From Sphingobium yanoikuyae (GTDB lineage: Bacteria; Pseudomonadota; Alphaproteobacteria; Sphingomonadales; Sphingomonadaceae), in assembly GCF_013001025.1 (NCBI RefSeq), contig NZ_CP053024.1:1-57270 (forward strand): 57,270 bases of DNA, given 5' to 3'. Numbering within the stretch: the first letter of the stretch is position 1; the number at the start of each line of letters is the position of its first letter. The notes beneath the pieces are model-generated. The model was given only the letters and a program-made list of their open reading frames with translations, was not told the DNA's origin and made no database searches. Shown in pieces: positions 30,857-40,018 of this stretch. A program made the translations under genes and the position numbers.

Positions 30857-32194
30857 ATGAGCAGACAATATTTTGGTACCGATGGAATCCGTGGACGCAC
30901 TAATCAGGGGCTAACGGCCGAACTGGCGATGAAGATCGGCATGGCTGCTGGGACGCATTTCCTGCGAGGAAAACACCGCCACCGTGTCGTGATTGGCAAG
31001 GACACACGGCTATCAGGCTATATGATAGAAAATGCGCTGGTCGCTGGCTTCACAGCCGTCGGCATGGACGTGGTACAGTTCGGCCCTATTCCGACGCCTG
31101 CAGTCGCTTTGCTTGCCCAGTCGATGCGGGCGGACTTAGGAGTCATGATCTCAGCCAGCCACAATCCTTATCTCGATAATGGGATCAAGCTGTTCGGACC
31201 GGATGGGTACAAGCTTTCGGATGAAGATGAACTAAAGATCGAGGCGTTGTTGGGGCAGGATATCGCGCTCGCTCCGTCAAAGGAGATCGGCCGTGCTCGC
31301 CGCATAGAGGATGCGCGGGGGCGTTATATCCATGCGGTAAAGTCGAGTTTTCCTGCGGATTTGCGACTCGATGGGCTTAGGATCGTCATCGATTGTGCCA
31401 ATGGGGCGGCCTATCAGGTAGCGCCCTCTGCCTTATGGGAATTGGGCGCTGAGGTGATCGCGATCGGGGTCGGCCCTAATGGCAGTAATATCAACGATGG
31501 TTGCGGCTCTACCGCGCCGATGCTGCTTCAGGAAACAGTCGTATCTTCTGGCGCGGACATTGGCATTGCGTTGGACGGGGATGCCGACCGCCTCATCATT
31601 GTTGATGAGAAGGGGCAAGTCGTCGATGGTGATCAGATCATGGCGTTGATCGTTACCAATTTCGCGCGTGCGGGCATTTTGCGAGGCGGCAGCCTTGTCG
31701 CGACGGTGATGTCGAACCTTGGCCTCGAGCGTTTTCTCGAGGGACAGGGCATTGGGCTTGAACGCACCAAGGTCGGCGACCGATACGTGCTCGAGCGCAT
31801 GCGCGAGGGAGGTTTTAATGTAGGCGGCGAACAATCGGGACATATGATCCTCTCCGACTATGGAACGACCGGCGATGGGACAGTGGCGGCTTTGCAGGTG
31901 CTGGCAGCGCTCGTCCGCGCGAAAAAGCCAGCGAGCGAGGTATTGCACCCATTCGACCCTGTACCCCAGCTACTCAAGAATGTGCGCTTTGCTGAAGGAA
32001 AGCCGCTTGAACATGCCGATGTGCAGCATGTCATCGCCCAGGCCGAGGCAGAACTTAACGGTTGCGGCCGCCTCGTCATCAGGCCCTCGGGGACGGAGCC
32101 GGTGATCCGGGTGATGGCTGAGGGTGATCGTGAGGATCAAGTGCGCGATGTCGTCGACCGCATTTGCGCCGCTGTGGAAAAGGTCGCTACTTAA
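30857..32194 (+). CDS. glmM: Phosphoglucosamine mutase GlmM
   Basis: Converts glucosamine-6-phosphate to glucosamine-1-phosphate on the way to UDP-GlcNAc, in the cytoplasm. It is full length at 445 residues. Substrate domain 1 starts [16 protein letters not shown]. The phosphoserine loop is [20 protein letters not shown] (Ser101). The metal site is [14 protein letters not shown], the sugar-binding loop is [20 protein letters not shown], and the phosphate-binding loop is [15 protein letters not shown]. It lies 14 bp after the recombinase gene. glmM is normally an essential chromosomal gene beside ftsH or folP; here it stands convergent to the exopolysaccharide genes, which consume UDP-GlcNAc. 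Confidence 0.96.
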   Translation: MSRQYFGTDGIRGRTNQGLTAELAMKIGMAAGTHFLRGKHRHRVVIGKDTRLSGYMIENALVAGFTAVGMDVVQFGPIPTPAVALLAQSMRADLGVMISASHNPYLDNGIKLFGPDGYKLSDEDELKIEALLGQDIALAPSKEIGRARRIEDARGRYIHAVKSSFPADLRLDGLRIVIDCANGAAYQVAPSALWELGAEVIAIGVGPNGSNINDGCGSTAPMLLQETVVSSGADIGIALDGDADRLIIVDEKGQVVDGDQIMALIVTNFARAGILRGGSLVATVMSNLGLERFLEGQGIGLERTKVGDRYVLERMREGGFNVGGEQSGHMILSDYGTTGDGTVAALQVLAALVRAKKPASEVLHPFDPVPQLLKNVRFAEGKPLEHADVQHVIAQAEAELNGCGRLVIRPSGTEPVIRVMAEGDREDQVRDVVDRICAAVEKVAT

Positions 32195-32220
32195 GCCTGA
32201 GCATTGCTGCTTAAATCATT

Positions 32221-32236
32221 ACCTCGTCAACGAGGT
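32221..32236. terminator. Hairpin between convergent glmM and the exopolysaccharide operon
   Basis: ACCTCGTCAACGAGGT forms a 7-bp stem with a 2-nt loop, extended by ATC/GAT pairs outside. It lies 27 bp after the glmM stop and overlaps the stop codon of the leftward gene ending at 32227. No strong T run is present on either side, so it is a weak bidirectional terminator candidate. Confidence 0.45.
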
Positions 32237-32535
32237 GATTGAAGGCGCGTGTTCTGCTCGGCGGCGACCTCGAAGGGCGACGTCGTATTGGCGCGAGGGG
32301 CGTAATAGCGGTCAATCCGGTTGCGAATGCGGTTCTGCACCCGGTTCGCTATACGATTGTTCAGCCGCCCTAAGGGTTCAATATGGACTTGGCTATTGCT
32401 GGCGGTCTGGCGCTGCCCCACTTGGCCCGCAGCCGATTCAGCCAGCTGCCCGGCGGGCAGCGACTCCTGAGCCAAGGCAGAAGATGCTAGAAGCAGCGAT
32501 GTCGCGAAAGCACTGCTGAGCAAAAAAAATCTCAT
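32227..32535 (-). CDS. Small secreted protein of the exopolysaccharide locus, unrecognised
   Basis: A 102-residue protein with a clear signal peptide, MRFFLLSSAFATSLLLASSA with cleavage near ALA-QE. The mature part is Gln/Asn/Arg-rich and contains a repeated pattern, LNNRIANRVQNRIRNRIDRY, likely an amphipathic basic helix. A basic periplasmic or secreted peptide could bind acidic polysaccharide; that is inference. It is the last gene of the leftward cluster and overlaps the preceding gene by 4 bp. Confidence 0.65.
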   Translation of the reverse strand: MRFFLLSSAFATSLLLASSALAQESLPAGQLAESAAGQVGQRQTASNSQVHIEPLGRLNNRIANRVQNRIRNRIDRYYAPRANTTSPFEVAAEQNTRLQSPR

Positions 32536-33788
32536 GAGGCTGTCCTTTCTGGCGCTTGTGGTCGTGTGGGCCGGATCAGGATGCGATCAATCTGACCCGA
32601 AACACCCCCAATCTCATTCGAGGATCGTGCGATCAGTGCAAGTGTCTGCACCGGGCAGTCGGTGGGAATGTTGACATGTCCTTGGAACCGGCCCCCTGTT
32701 TGTGATGAATTTGGTACCTCTACTCGTCCAATTTCACTACCTGTCTGGCAGCGCACGACCCAATAAGGACGCGAGCGCGCAGCCTGCTCAATCCCGATAC
32801 TATGCCCTTTCAGCACATATTCGCCGGGTGGGAGCATCTGAAGCTGCTGAAGCAGAAGGCCGCCATTGCCCATGGACACTGTGAAATCGAAAAGGCCGTT
32901 CGCCGGATCGGACAGGATCGCCGTCGAGACACCGATGCTGTTGATCGCGATCCAGTCGAAAGCGCTGCGCGCTTCGATCGGGCTTGTGAAGGCAGGATCG
33001 CGCGATTGATGCCGCTCGCTGCCAGGACGGGCAGCGGCATAATAGGACCAGGCATCGTCGAACAGTTTGGCCGCCAACAGCCTGTTGATGAGCGCCACGC
33101 TGGCGCTGTCGGGTACGGACACGCGGGCGATCTGCAAGGCACGGAAAAAGGCCGCGCTCGCCACCGGATCCGCGTCGCTCCGCGCGGCATGATTGATGAA
33201 GCCATTACCCCAATTAGGTTGTCCACCAAGGGTTTTGATCAATTCTGCGCGGATCGCCGGGTCGGTCAGCGCGGAGGCCAGCACCGGATAGAGCAGGTCG
33301 GGCGCTTTCTTCTTGGTGCGGAGCGCAATATCATAATGTCTGAGCGCGCCTGGAATATCGTCACGCGCCACGGCTAACTCGATCGCCATCAATTGCGTGC
33401 GCAAATCCCGTCGCGACAGCGTCTGCGAATAGGCAAGCAGGCGCTCCCCCTCGGCCTGGTCGCCGCGAACGAATGCATCAGCGGCGAGTGTTGCAACCGC
33501 TTCGACGGCAGTTGGGTCATGATGCAAGGCGTCGCGCGCGATCGCTACGGCGCGGATACGGTCGGCTTCGCTTGCGTTTGAACGGTAAAGCGTCTGCGAC
33601 AAGCGACCCGCGATATGGCCATTGTTGGACGCGAGCGCATAAGCCTCTTCGATCCGGCTGTCGGGCAGCACCAATGCTACCGATTGCATGACCGACAAAT
33701 AGCCTAGCCAGGCGGCGATCCCAGCCAGGATAAGGCGCACACTCCATTCAAGCGGAGAGCGTCGTTGTCGAGAGGTCTTTTCCTTCAT
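32532..33788 (-). CDS. Membrane-anchored TPR-like protein of the exopolysaccharide locus
   Basis: A 418-residue protein. One N-terminal membrane segment (WSVRLILAGIAAWLGYLSVM) is followed by helical repeats resembling tetratricopeptide units (DRIRAVAIARDALHHDPTAV, EAVATLAADAFVRGDQAEGE, RLLAYSQTLSRRDLRTQLMA). The C-terminal beta-rich part (GLFDFTVSMGNGGLLLQQLQ, PPGEYVLKGHSIGIEQAARS) ends QIDRILIRPTRPQAPE. Similar proteins occur next to Wzc-like genes in sphingomonad polysaccharide loci and are probably periplasmic assembly or export helpers. The start overlaps the stop of the Wzc-like gene (33788), so it is cotranscribed. Confidence 0.65.
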   Translation of the reverse strand: MKEKTSRQRRSPLEWSVRLILAGIAAWLGYLSVMQSVALVLPDSRIEEAYALASNNGHIAGRLSQTLYRSNASEADRIRAVAIARDALHHDPTAVEAVATLAADAFVRGDQAEGERLLAYSQTLSRRDLRTQLMAIELAVARDDIPGALRHYDIALRTKKKAPDLLYPVLASALTDPAIRAELIKTLGGQPNWGNGFINHAARSDADPVASAAFFRALQIARVSVPDSASVALINRLLAAKLFDDAWSYYAAARPGSERHQSRDPAFTSPIEARSAFDWIAINSIGVSTAILSDPANGLFDFTVSMGNGGLLLQQLQMLPPGEYVLKGHSIGIEQAARSRPYWVVRCQTGSEIGRVEVPNSSQTGGRFQGHVNIPTDCPVQTLALIARSSNEIGGVSGQIDRILIRPTRPQAPERTAS

Positions 33789-35992
33789 CAGGCGGTGTCG
33801 GACACTACCTTGCGTCCATAGCGATAGCCATATTCATAACCATAACCATAGCCGTAATGCGCTTTCTTGGCGTCAAACTTGGTAAGAATGCTGCCAATGA
33901 TGCGGACATTGGCAACGATGAGGCGACCGAGTGCCTCTTTCACCAGACCAGAGCGGATACCATGGGATTCAACGGCATAGAGAACGCCTTCAACCTTGGC
34001 TGCGATGAGCGACGCGTCGGCTAGCCCCATGACCGGCGGGGAGTCGATGATGACATGGTCATAACTTTCAAGCAGTTGCGCAATAAGCTGCGAAAGACGA
34101 CTGCCGGTCAGCAATTCAGCGGCATTGGGCGGAAGTGGCCCTGCCGACATCGCCGTGAAGCCCAGGTCCTCCATCGGAAAGGTCAGGGATTCGAGATTGC
34201 CCTCTCCGGTCAGGTAGTTGCTAAGTCCCCGATCATGCCTGACACCGCCCAGATGATGGATTGAGGGATTACGCATATCGCCATCAATAAGGATGACCCT
34301 CTTACCCCCGCGTGCGAGCGTCGTGGCCAAAGCAAGACAAGTGGTTGACTTGCCTTCCCCCGGTCGCGTCGAGGTGACGGAGAAGGAACGCGGGACGCCA
34401 TGCTCGGTGGAGAAGGCAAGATTGGTCTGCACCGTCAGATAGGCATCCACGAGGTCCGACTTGCGGTCAAGCAAGACATCCTTGGGCGCCTCTTCGATTT
34501 TAGGGATCGAGCCGAGCAGCGGCAGACCAAGCTCACGCTTCGCTTCAGCTGGATCGGCGATGCCCTCGTCGATCTGCTCGAGGCCAAAGGCCAGCGCTGC
34601 GCCGATGCCCAAGCCCGCTAGGATAGCGATGGCGAGATTGATGAGCAATCTGGGGCTTGAAGGCGCTTTGGGTGCCTGGGCCGGATCGACGACCGAGATA
34701 TTGTTGACGCCGACGCCGCCGGCGACGCCGATTTCCTTGAAGCGCTGGAGCAGGCCGTCATAGAGTGCCTGATTGGTGTCCACTTCCTGCTGATAGATAT
34801 TATATTGGATGCTGCGGCGGCGTAGGTCGAGATAGTCATTTTTAAGTTGTTCGACCTTGGCTTGAAGCGCGTGTTCCTGCCCCTGCGTCCGGCGATAGTC
34901 GGCGAGAAGTGATGAGGTTACGCGGCTTTCTTCGCTCGCGATGCTGCGGTCGAGTTGGGTGATTTGCGCTTGGACCGCTTGAGCGGCAGGGTAACCTGGT
35001 TCGAACTGCGTCATCAAGCGCTTGTAATCAGCCGCCAGCTCCGCGCGACGCTGGCGTAGGCTGTTGATCGCCGTATTGTTCAGAGCTTCCGCCGATGCGC
35101 CCGCTCGCCCATTTTGCTGAAAGCGTGACTGCGCCTCAATGCGGCTCGCGGTCGCCTGGGTCAGCGCGGCATTGAGTGCGGCCAAATCATCGACGACGAT
35201 CGAGCGTTCCGAACTCGATTGGCCATTGCCCGATTGCGCGGGCAGATTGATGATCTTGGCGGATGAGGCGTAATTGACCAATTGCCGTTGCGATTCGTCC
35301 AGCCGTTGCTTCAACTGAACCAGCTGCTTCTGGAGAAGATTGCGCCCATAGGAGGTTGCCTGGATCTTGCGTTCCAGATTGGTCTGGATGAAATTCTCCG
35401 ACCATGTATTGGCGACCTGCGCTGAAAAGGTAGGGTCTGGGCTGGTGAATTTGATCTCGACCAAGCGCGACATGCGTGTGGGGCTGATGTTGAGATGCTC
35501 GCGCAATATTTCGCCGGCGACCCGTTGCCGCGTGGCGCGGCCCGAGGCGGGATAGCGGCCGTTCGAAAGGGCGAAGGCCGGATCGTCGCTCTCGAAATCG
35601 AACATGTCGAAGAAGCTTTGCGATTCCGTTAGCTTGAGCTGCGTCGCCACGCGCTCGGACAGCGCGCGCGATTCCAGCAAGCCATATTGCGTCTGGTAAA
35701 ATTCCTGATCGGCAATGCCAGCCTCACGCTCCACCCCCTGAAGATCGGTGACCTTGTCCGCTTCGCGCGAAATCTCGATCGTTGAGGATGCGGTATATTG
35801 CGGCGTCATCAGCAGGGTCGCGATCAGGCCAATCAGGAAGCACACCGCGACCGCGCCAAGGATCACATAGCGCCACCGCATGGCGATACGCAGATATTGG
35901 CGCAATATGGGGGGGGCGGTGTTTTCCGATTGCGCCTGCAACAAAGCTGCCGGGGCCAGGTGGCTGCCTAGAGTCAAATTACTATTGGTCAT
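33788..35992 (-). CDS. Wzc/GumC-like polysaccharide co-polymerase with BY-kinase domain
   Basis: A 734-residue inner-membrane protein that controls chain length and export. It has an N-terminal membrane helix (YVILGAVAVCFLIGLIATLL) and a Wzz domain (TPQYTASSTIEISREADKVT). A long coiled-coil periplasmic region (about 200-430) includes the GumC-type core LDESQRQLVNYASSAKIINL. A second membrane helix is LLINLAIAILAGLGIGAALA, with the Pro-rich PAQAPKAPSSPR before it. The cytoplasmic tyrosine kinase has Walker A STRPGEGKSTT (541-551), A' VILIDGDMRNP and Walker B HVIIDSPPVMG. The tail HYGYGYGYEYGYRYG (712-726) is the autophosphorylated Tyr cluster. The start at 35992 is used; the extension to 36133 is a shadow of the export gene. 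Confidence 0.92.
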   Translation of the reverse strand: MTNSNLTLGSHLAPAALLQAQSENTAPPILRQYLRIAMRWRYVILGAVAVCFLIGLIATLLMTPQYTASSTIEISREADKVTDLQGVEREAGIADQEFYQTQYGLLESRALSERVATQLKLTESQSFFDMFDFESDDPAFALSNGRYPASGRATRQRVAGEILREHLNISPTRMSRLVEIKFTSPDPTFSAQVANTWSENFIQTNLERKIQATSYGRNLLQKQLVQLKQRLDESQRQLVNYASSAKIINLPAQSGNGQSSSERSIVVDDLAALNAALTQATASRIEAQSRFQQNGRAGASAEALNNTAINSLRQRRAELAADYKRLMTQFEPGYPAAQAVQAQITQLDRSIASEESRVTSSLLADYRRTQGQEHALQAKVEQLKNDYLDLRRRSIQYNIYQQEVDTNQALYDGLLQRFKEIGVAGGVGVNNISVVDPAQAPKAPSSPRLLINLAIAILAGLGIGAALAFGLEQIDEGIADPAEAKRELGLPLLGSIPKIEEAPKDVLLDRKSDLVDAYLTVQTNLAFSTEHGVPRSFSVTSTRPGEGKSTTCLALATTLARGGKRVILIDGDMRNPSIHHLGGVRHDRGLSNYLTGEGNLESLTFPMEDLGFTAMSAGPLPPNAAELLTGSRLSQLIAQLLESYDHVIIDSPPVMGLADASLIAAKVEGVLYAVESHGIRSGLVKEALGRLIVANVRIIGSILTKFDAKKAHYGYGYGYEYGYRYGRKVVSDTA

Positions 35993-36005
35993 AGGACTGC
36001 AAGCC

Positions 36006-36725
36006 TCAGCGTAGGACTGCGACAAGGGGTGCCGCGAGTAGAGGTGCCAGGGAAACGACATCCCGGAAAAGGCGACGTTGCGGGGAATCTCCGATAATGA
36101 CGACATCATTGGCGTAGACTGGTGGATCGGCATAGGCGCCGCGGCGGATCGCGCTTATATCGTAGAGACCCGCCATCCGTTGATTGTCGACGGTGCGCAG
36201 GATCACCACCTGTTCCTGTTTTGCGAATTCCGACAGGCCTTTGGCCGAAGCGATGACGCGCATCAGCGTCATCTGGTTGGTCACCGGATACAGACCCGGT
36301 TCCTTCACCTCGCCATCGACCGTCACGACCTGGCTGACCGAACTTCTGATGTTGACGGTCACTTGGGGGTTGCGGACATAACGCCCCTGCAACGCGTTCT
36401 CGATCGCACTGGCCAGCTCTTCGGCGGTCTTGTTGCGCGCATCGATGGCGCCCACCAGCGGCATGGAGATGCGTCCGCTCGCGTCCACCTGCATTTCGCG
36501 ACTGAGTTCGGCCACGTTGAAGATGTCGACATAGATCGTATCGAGCGGGCCGATGAGCGCAGGCCGGTCAGCGGCAGCCAGATCGCTGCGGTTGGGCGCG
36601 GGCAGACCCTGGCTATCGGGAATGACGGTCAGCTGCGCGCTGGATTGTGGCGGCGGCGCTCCCGCGCAGCCGGCAAGGCCGGCCGCCATCATGATCGAAA
36701 CAAGAATTTTGCGCATGCGCCCCAT
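36006..36725 (-). CDS. Outer-membrane polysaccharide export protein (Wza/GumB-like)
   Basis: A 239-residue lipoprotein. The signal peptide ends in lipobox AGLAGC (SIMMAAGLAGCAGAPPPQSS). The Poly_export domain has LIGPLDTIYVDIFNVAELSR, GRISMPLVGAIDARNKTAEE and GRYVRNPQVTVNIRSS; the SLBB domain has QVVTVDGEVKEPGLYPVTNQ and LMRVIASAKGLSEFAKQEQV. The C-terminal helix SLAPLLAAPLVAVLR is near the end. This is the short OPX class, which lacks the long Wza barrel-forming C-terminus. It would form the outer-membrane channel docking with the Wzc-like protein encoded 13 bp downstream. Met at 36716 is an alternative start. Confidence 0.92.
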   Translation of the reverse strand: MGRMRKILVSIMMAAGLAGCAGAPPPQSSAQLTVIPDSQGLPAPNRSDLAAADRPALIGPLDTIYVDIFNVAELSREMQVDASGRISMPLVGAIDARNKTAEELASAIENALQGRYVRNPQVTVNIRSSVSQVVTVDGEVKEPGLYPVTNQMTLMRVIASAKGLSEFAKQEQVVILRTVDNQRMAGLYDISAIRRGAYADPPVYANDVVIIGDSPQRRLFRDVVSLAPLLAAPLVAVLR

Positions 36726-36768
36726 ATCTTCCCGCTGAAGAGACTTTCGCCTTAGATGCTGATCGTAA

Positions 36769-38139
36769 TCAGGTAAAGCCGGCCTTTATAGGAGGTGTCT
36801 TGTTTTGGCAGAGCCAAATAGCGGCGATGACGATCATCGCCATCATCATCGGCGTGCGCGCGGGATAGTCGAAGGCGCTGGCGACGAAGACAAGAAGCAA
36901 CATGGCCGACCCCAGCTTCGGTAGGACGGAGTGCTGCCCGTTAGCCCGCCAAGCGCGCAGGCTGGCTATCGCGTACCATCCGATCGCGAGGAGCAGGAGC
37001 AGCACCGCAGGCAGGCCGCCATCGAGCACGACTTCCAGAAAATCATTATGGGCGTGGTTGAAATAGGTCGGCTTGAGCAACCCGAAGGGCTCGTGCAGGC
37101 GGAAGATTGGATCGAAACCGCCAAAGCCCGCGCCTGCTGGAAAATAGGCGGCGATCATCGACAGCACCGTTGGTAAGCCGCGCGTGCGCATGTCCTGGCC
37201 TGGATCGACTTCGAACGCGCGGCGCACGGACTCAGCTCGGTCGGCGGCGATGCTGACCAGGACGAATAGCGCGACGCCGCCGATGATCGCCACGATCAGC
37301 GCCGGGAACACCCAGCGTGGCGCCCCGCGCAAAGCGCGGCGGACATCGTGCCAGCACAAAGCGAGGCCGAGCGCCAGCGCCAACATGCCGGTCAACATGC
37401 CGGCGCGCGATCCGGTCGCCAATATGGTGAGAGCAAAGAGCGTCATCAGCGCCAGTGCGACTGGCGCGCGCCACCCCACGCCTTGTTTTCCGGCAGATTG
37501 TTTTCCGGCAAAGGCCCAGACAGGGGTAATCAGGCATCCGATGGCGAGGAAGAGCGCGAAATGGTTGCGGTTGGCGAAGGTGCCGCTGATGCTTCCCACC
37601 GTGTCATTGATAAATGGATTATCGAGGACGAAGCCGGAAAATTGCAGCAACCCGACCAGCATCGAGCAGAAAATGATCCCGAGCAGGATCGTCGGCAGCC
37701 ATGTTTTCTCCTCGTTGCACAAAGCAGTGACGAGAATGAGTGTTACGACCGGCACGATCAGCGAGGACGCGGCGTTGATCGTCGCTGAAGGAACGATCGC
37801 CCAAGGCCGCCATACCGTCTCGCTGGGTGATGCCCCGAGTAGCACGTCCCGGCCCGGCAGCGCCGTCCAGATGTTGGGAGGCAACGGCACCAGTTGCAGC
37901 AGGACAAGCAGAACCGTCGCCAGCAGCAGCCAGAACGCCGCTCCCGCCCCCGCGACCACCGGTCGCACGCCGAGCAGGATTGCGAGCACGAACAACGTCC
38001 ACGTTGCCCCCCGCGTTATCACCTGCCCCGTGACGTCTGCGTGCGACGCGCCGCCCGCCACCCATAAGGTGCCCAGCAGCAGCAGCAGCAGTACCAGAGC
38101 GGGACTCCAGCGGCGTGTGAGGACGGGGCGGGAAGGCAT
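36769..38139 (-). CDS. O-antigen ligase/Wzy-family membrane protein
   Basis: A 456-residue polytopic protein with about 10-12 membrane segments (ALVLLLLLLGTLWVAGGASH at the start) and the Wzy_C/WaaL signature: a large periplasmic loop with FANRNHFALFLAIGC (conserved Asn-Arg-Asn-His), STAADRAESVRRAF-like IAADRAESVRRAFEVDPGQD, and TYFNHAHNDFLEVVLDGGLP (the His-x-x-Asn-Asp-Phe motif of ligases). Such proteins polymerise or ligate undecaprenyl-linked glycans. Its start ATG directly follows the stop of the aminotransferase gene. It is GC-rich like its neighbours, unlike the other candidate polymerase at 43014, so the two may be polymerase and ligase, or one may be a later addition. Confidence 0.88.
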   Translation of the reverse strand: MPSRPVLTRRWSPALVLLLLLLGTLWVAGGASHADVTGQVITRGATWTLFVLAILLGVRPVVAGAGAAFWLLLATVLLVLLQLVPLPPNIWTALPGRDVLLGASPSETVWRPWAIVPSATINAASSLIVPVVTLILVTALCNEEKTWLPTILLGIIFCSMLVGLLQFSGFVLDNPFINDTVGSISGTFANRNHFALFLAIGCLITPVWAFAGKQSAGKQGVGWRAPVALALMTLFALTILATGSRAGMLTGMLALALGLALCWHDVRRALRGAPRWVFPALIVAIIGGVALFVLVSIAADRAESVRRAFEVDPGQDMRTRGLPTVLSMIAAYFPAGAGFGGFDPIFRLHEPFGLLKPTYFNHAHNDFLEVVLDGGLPAVLLLLLAIGWYAIASLRAWRANGQHSVLPKLGSAMLLLVFVASAFDYPARTPMMMAMIVIAAIWLCQNKTPPIKAGFT

Positions 38140-39384
38140 CTAGGACGGAGTCTCCTGTGTGCGCATCGCGTCCTTGAACATATCGCCTATGGCCTGCGAA
38201 ACACGCGCCATGTCGTCAGATGAAAGCGTCGGATGGACGAGGAACATGAGGCTGGTCCCGCCCAGTTCGCGCGCGACCGGTAGGGGCACTTCGGGCCGCC
38301 AGCCGGTGCCGTCGAACGCCTTTTCCAGATAGACTTCGGAGCAGGAGCCTTGGAAGCAGGGAATGCCCCGCTCGCCCATTTCGGTGACGATCCGGTCGCG
38401 CGACCAGCCGGATGCCAGATTTTCCGGCCGGACATAGGCATAATATTTATAGAAAGCGTGGACCGATCCTTCCGGCCAGCTTCGGTCCGGGCCGAACGGG
38501 CCATGAAGGCGGATGATCCCGTTCTTGTCGGCAAAGGGTGTCAGGGCTTCATGTAGGATCGCCGCATTGGCCGTCCGCGTGCACGTCCATTCGTTCATGC
38601 GGCGAAGCTGGATGCGGCCGATTGCCGCCTGCATCTCCAGCATCCGCCAGTTGGTGCCGATGCTCTCATGCAGCCAGCGGAAACCCGGCGGGTGCGCGCG
38701 CTCATAGACCGCTTCCCAGCTCTTGCCATGATCCTTGAACGACCACATGCGCGACCAGAGATCGCGGTCGTTGCACGTCACCATGCCGCCCTCGCCGCCG
38801 GTGGTCATGATCTTGTCCTGGCAGAAGGACCAGGCGCTGACATGCCCGATCGACCCGACGCTACGCCCCTTGTAGCACGCGCCATGTGCCTGCGCGCAAT
38901 CCTCGATCACCTTGATGCCATGCGCGGCGGCGAGGTTCATAATCGGGTCCATATCGCAGGGCCAGCCCGCAAGGTGGACCGCGATGATCGCCCTAGTATG
39001 CGGGGTGAGGACGGCCTGACAAGTCTCGGCCGAGATATTGCCGCTCGCACGTTCAACATCGGCGAAGACCGGCCTGGCGCCGGCATTGGCGACGCAGGAT
39101 ATCGACGCGATGAAGGTGCGCGGCGTGACTATCACCTCATCCTCGGCGCTGCCACCATTGGCGCTGCCGATGCCAAGGCCCTGCAGCGCCAGATCGAGCG
39201 CGACCGTGCCATTGGCGACGGCGATGGCATAGCCACTGTCCGACCAGGCAGCGAATTCCCGCTCGAAGGCGCGGCATTCCTCGCCGGTCCAGTAGTTGAC
39301 GCGGTTGGAGAGCAAAACGGTAGAGACGGCGTCCGCTTCTTCCTGCGTGTAACTAGGCCAGGGCGCGAAGTTCGTGTTCAGCAT
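38140..39384 (-). CDS. DegT/DnrJ/EryC1-family sugar aminotransferase
   Basis: A 414-residue PLP-dependent aminotransferase that adds an amino group to a keto-sugar nucleotide. Motifs: NRVNYWTGEECRAFEREFAA, VANGTVALDLALQGLGIG, VTPRTFIASISCVANAGARP, VIEDCAQAHGACYKGRSVGS (PLP-contacting Asp) and WSFCQDKIMTTGGEGGMVTC (Schiff-base Lys). It is next to a PglD-like acetyltransferase and a PglC-like transferase. With the dehydratase encoded at 49143 it could make a UDP-4-amino-4,6-dideoxy-HexNAc. Regiochemistry (C4 or C3) cannot be told from sequence alone. It ends where the ligase-like gene begins. Confidence 0.9.
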   Translation of the reverse strand: MLNTNFAPWPSYTQEEADAVSTVLLSNRVNYWTGEECRAFEREFAAWSDSGYAIAVANGTVALDLALQGLGIGSANGGSAEDEVIVTPRTFIASISCVANAGARPVFADVERASGNISAETCQAVLTPHTRAIIAVHLAGWPCDMDPIMNLAAAHGIKVIEDCAQAHGACYKGRSVGSIGHVSAWSFCQDKIMTTGGEGGMVTCNDRDLWSRMWSFKDHGKSWEAVYERAHPPGFRWLHESIGTNWRMLEMQAAIGRIQLRRMNEWTCTRTANAAILHEALTPFADKNGIIRLHGPFGPDRSWPEGSVHAFYKYYAYVRPENLASGWSRDRIVTEMGERGIPCFQGSCSEVYLEKAFDGTGWRPEVPLPVARELGGTSLMFLVHPTLSSDDMARVSQAIGDMFKDAMRTQETPS

Positions 39385-39385
39385 G

Positions 39386-40018
39386 TCACTTTTTCTCGAG
39401 AATGCGGGCGGGGTTGCCGACCACGGTTACAGCTGGAGGAACATCCTTGGTCACGATGGCGCCCATGCCGATGACGGCATCTGCTCCGATCGTCAGATTT
39501 TGGCGGATGATGGCGCCCGACCCGATATAGGCGCGATCGCCTATCCGAATATTGCCGTTGCAGCGCACACCTGGCGCAAAGGTTACATAATCGCCGATCA
39601 CGCAATCATGCTCGACATAGGAATAGAGGTTGGCGTGGAAGCAACGGCCTATACGGATGTTCGAGGTCAAGGTAACGAATGGAGATATAAGCGCGCCTTC
39701 TCCAACCTCGACATCATCCATAATGATGATATTTTCTGCCGCTGTAGATATGATATCCACGCCCGATTCACGGCATTTTTCGTCGAGCATCTGCCTGACC
39801 TGGGGATTAGCGACGGCCAGCGCCGCTCTACGCCGTTTGGCTGGTTCTTCCATAAATCGATCAAAGGTCCACACTTCATGACCATTGGCATGAGATGATG
39901 TCGGATTATCATCGATAAAGACCAAGGTCGCATCCGTGCCTGCCATCTCTCGCCGCAGCAGCGGCATGATGCCCCGGCCGCAACCGCTGGCCCCATAGAC
40001 GCCATATAAAGGCTTCAC
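39386..40018 (-). CDS. PglD/NeuD-like sugar N-acetyltransferase
   Basis: A 210-residue acetyl-CoA-dependent transferase. The N-terminal Rossmann-like domain binds the sugar nucleotide (MKPLYGVYGASGCGRGIMPL, FIDDNPTSSHANGHEVWTFD). A C-terminal left-handed beta-helix of hexapeptide repeats follows (VEVGEGALISPFVTLTSNIR, YSYVEHDCVIGDYVTFAPGV with the catalytic His, IGMGAIVTKDVPPAVTVVGN). In the bacillosamine pathway this step acetylates the 4-amino group. It lies 1 bp upstream of the aminotransferase gene and overlaps the sugar transferase stop by 4 bp. Confidence 0.9.
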   Translation of the reverse strand: MKPLYGVYGASGCGRGIMPLLRREMAGTDATLVFIDDNPTSSHANGHEVWTFDRFMEEPAKRRRAALAVANPQVRQMLDEKCRESGVDIISTAAENIIIMDDVEVGEGALISPFVTLTSNIRIGRCFHANLYSYVEHDCVIGDYVTFAPGVRCNGNIRIGDRAYIGSGAIIRQNLTIGADAVIGMGAIVTKDVPPAVTVVGNPARILEKK

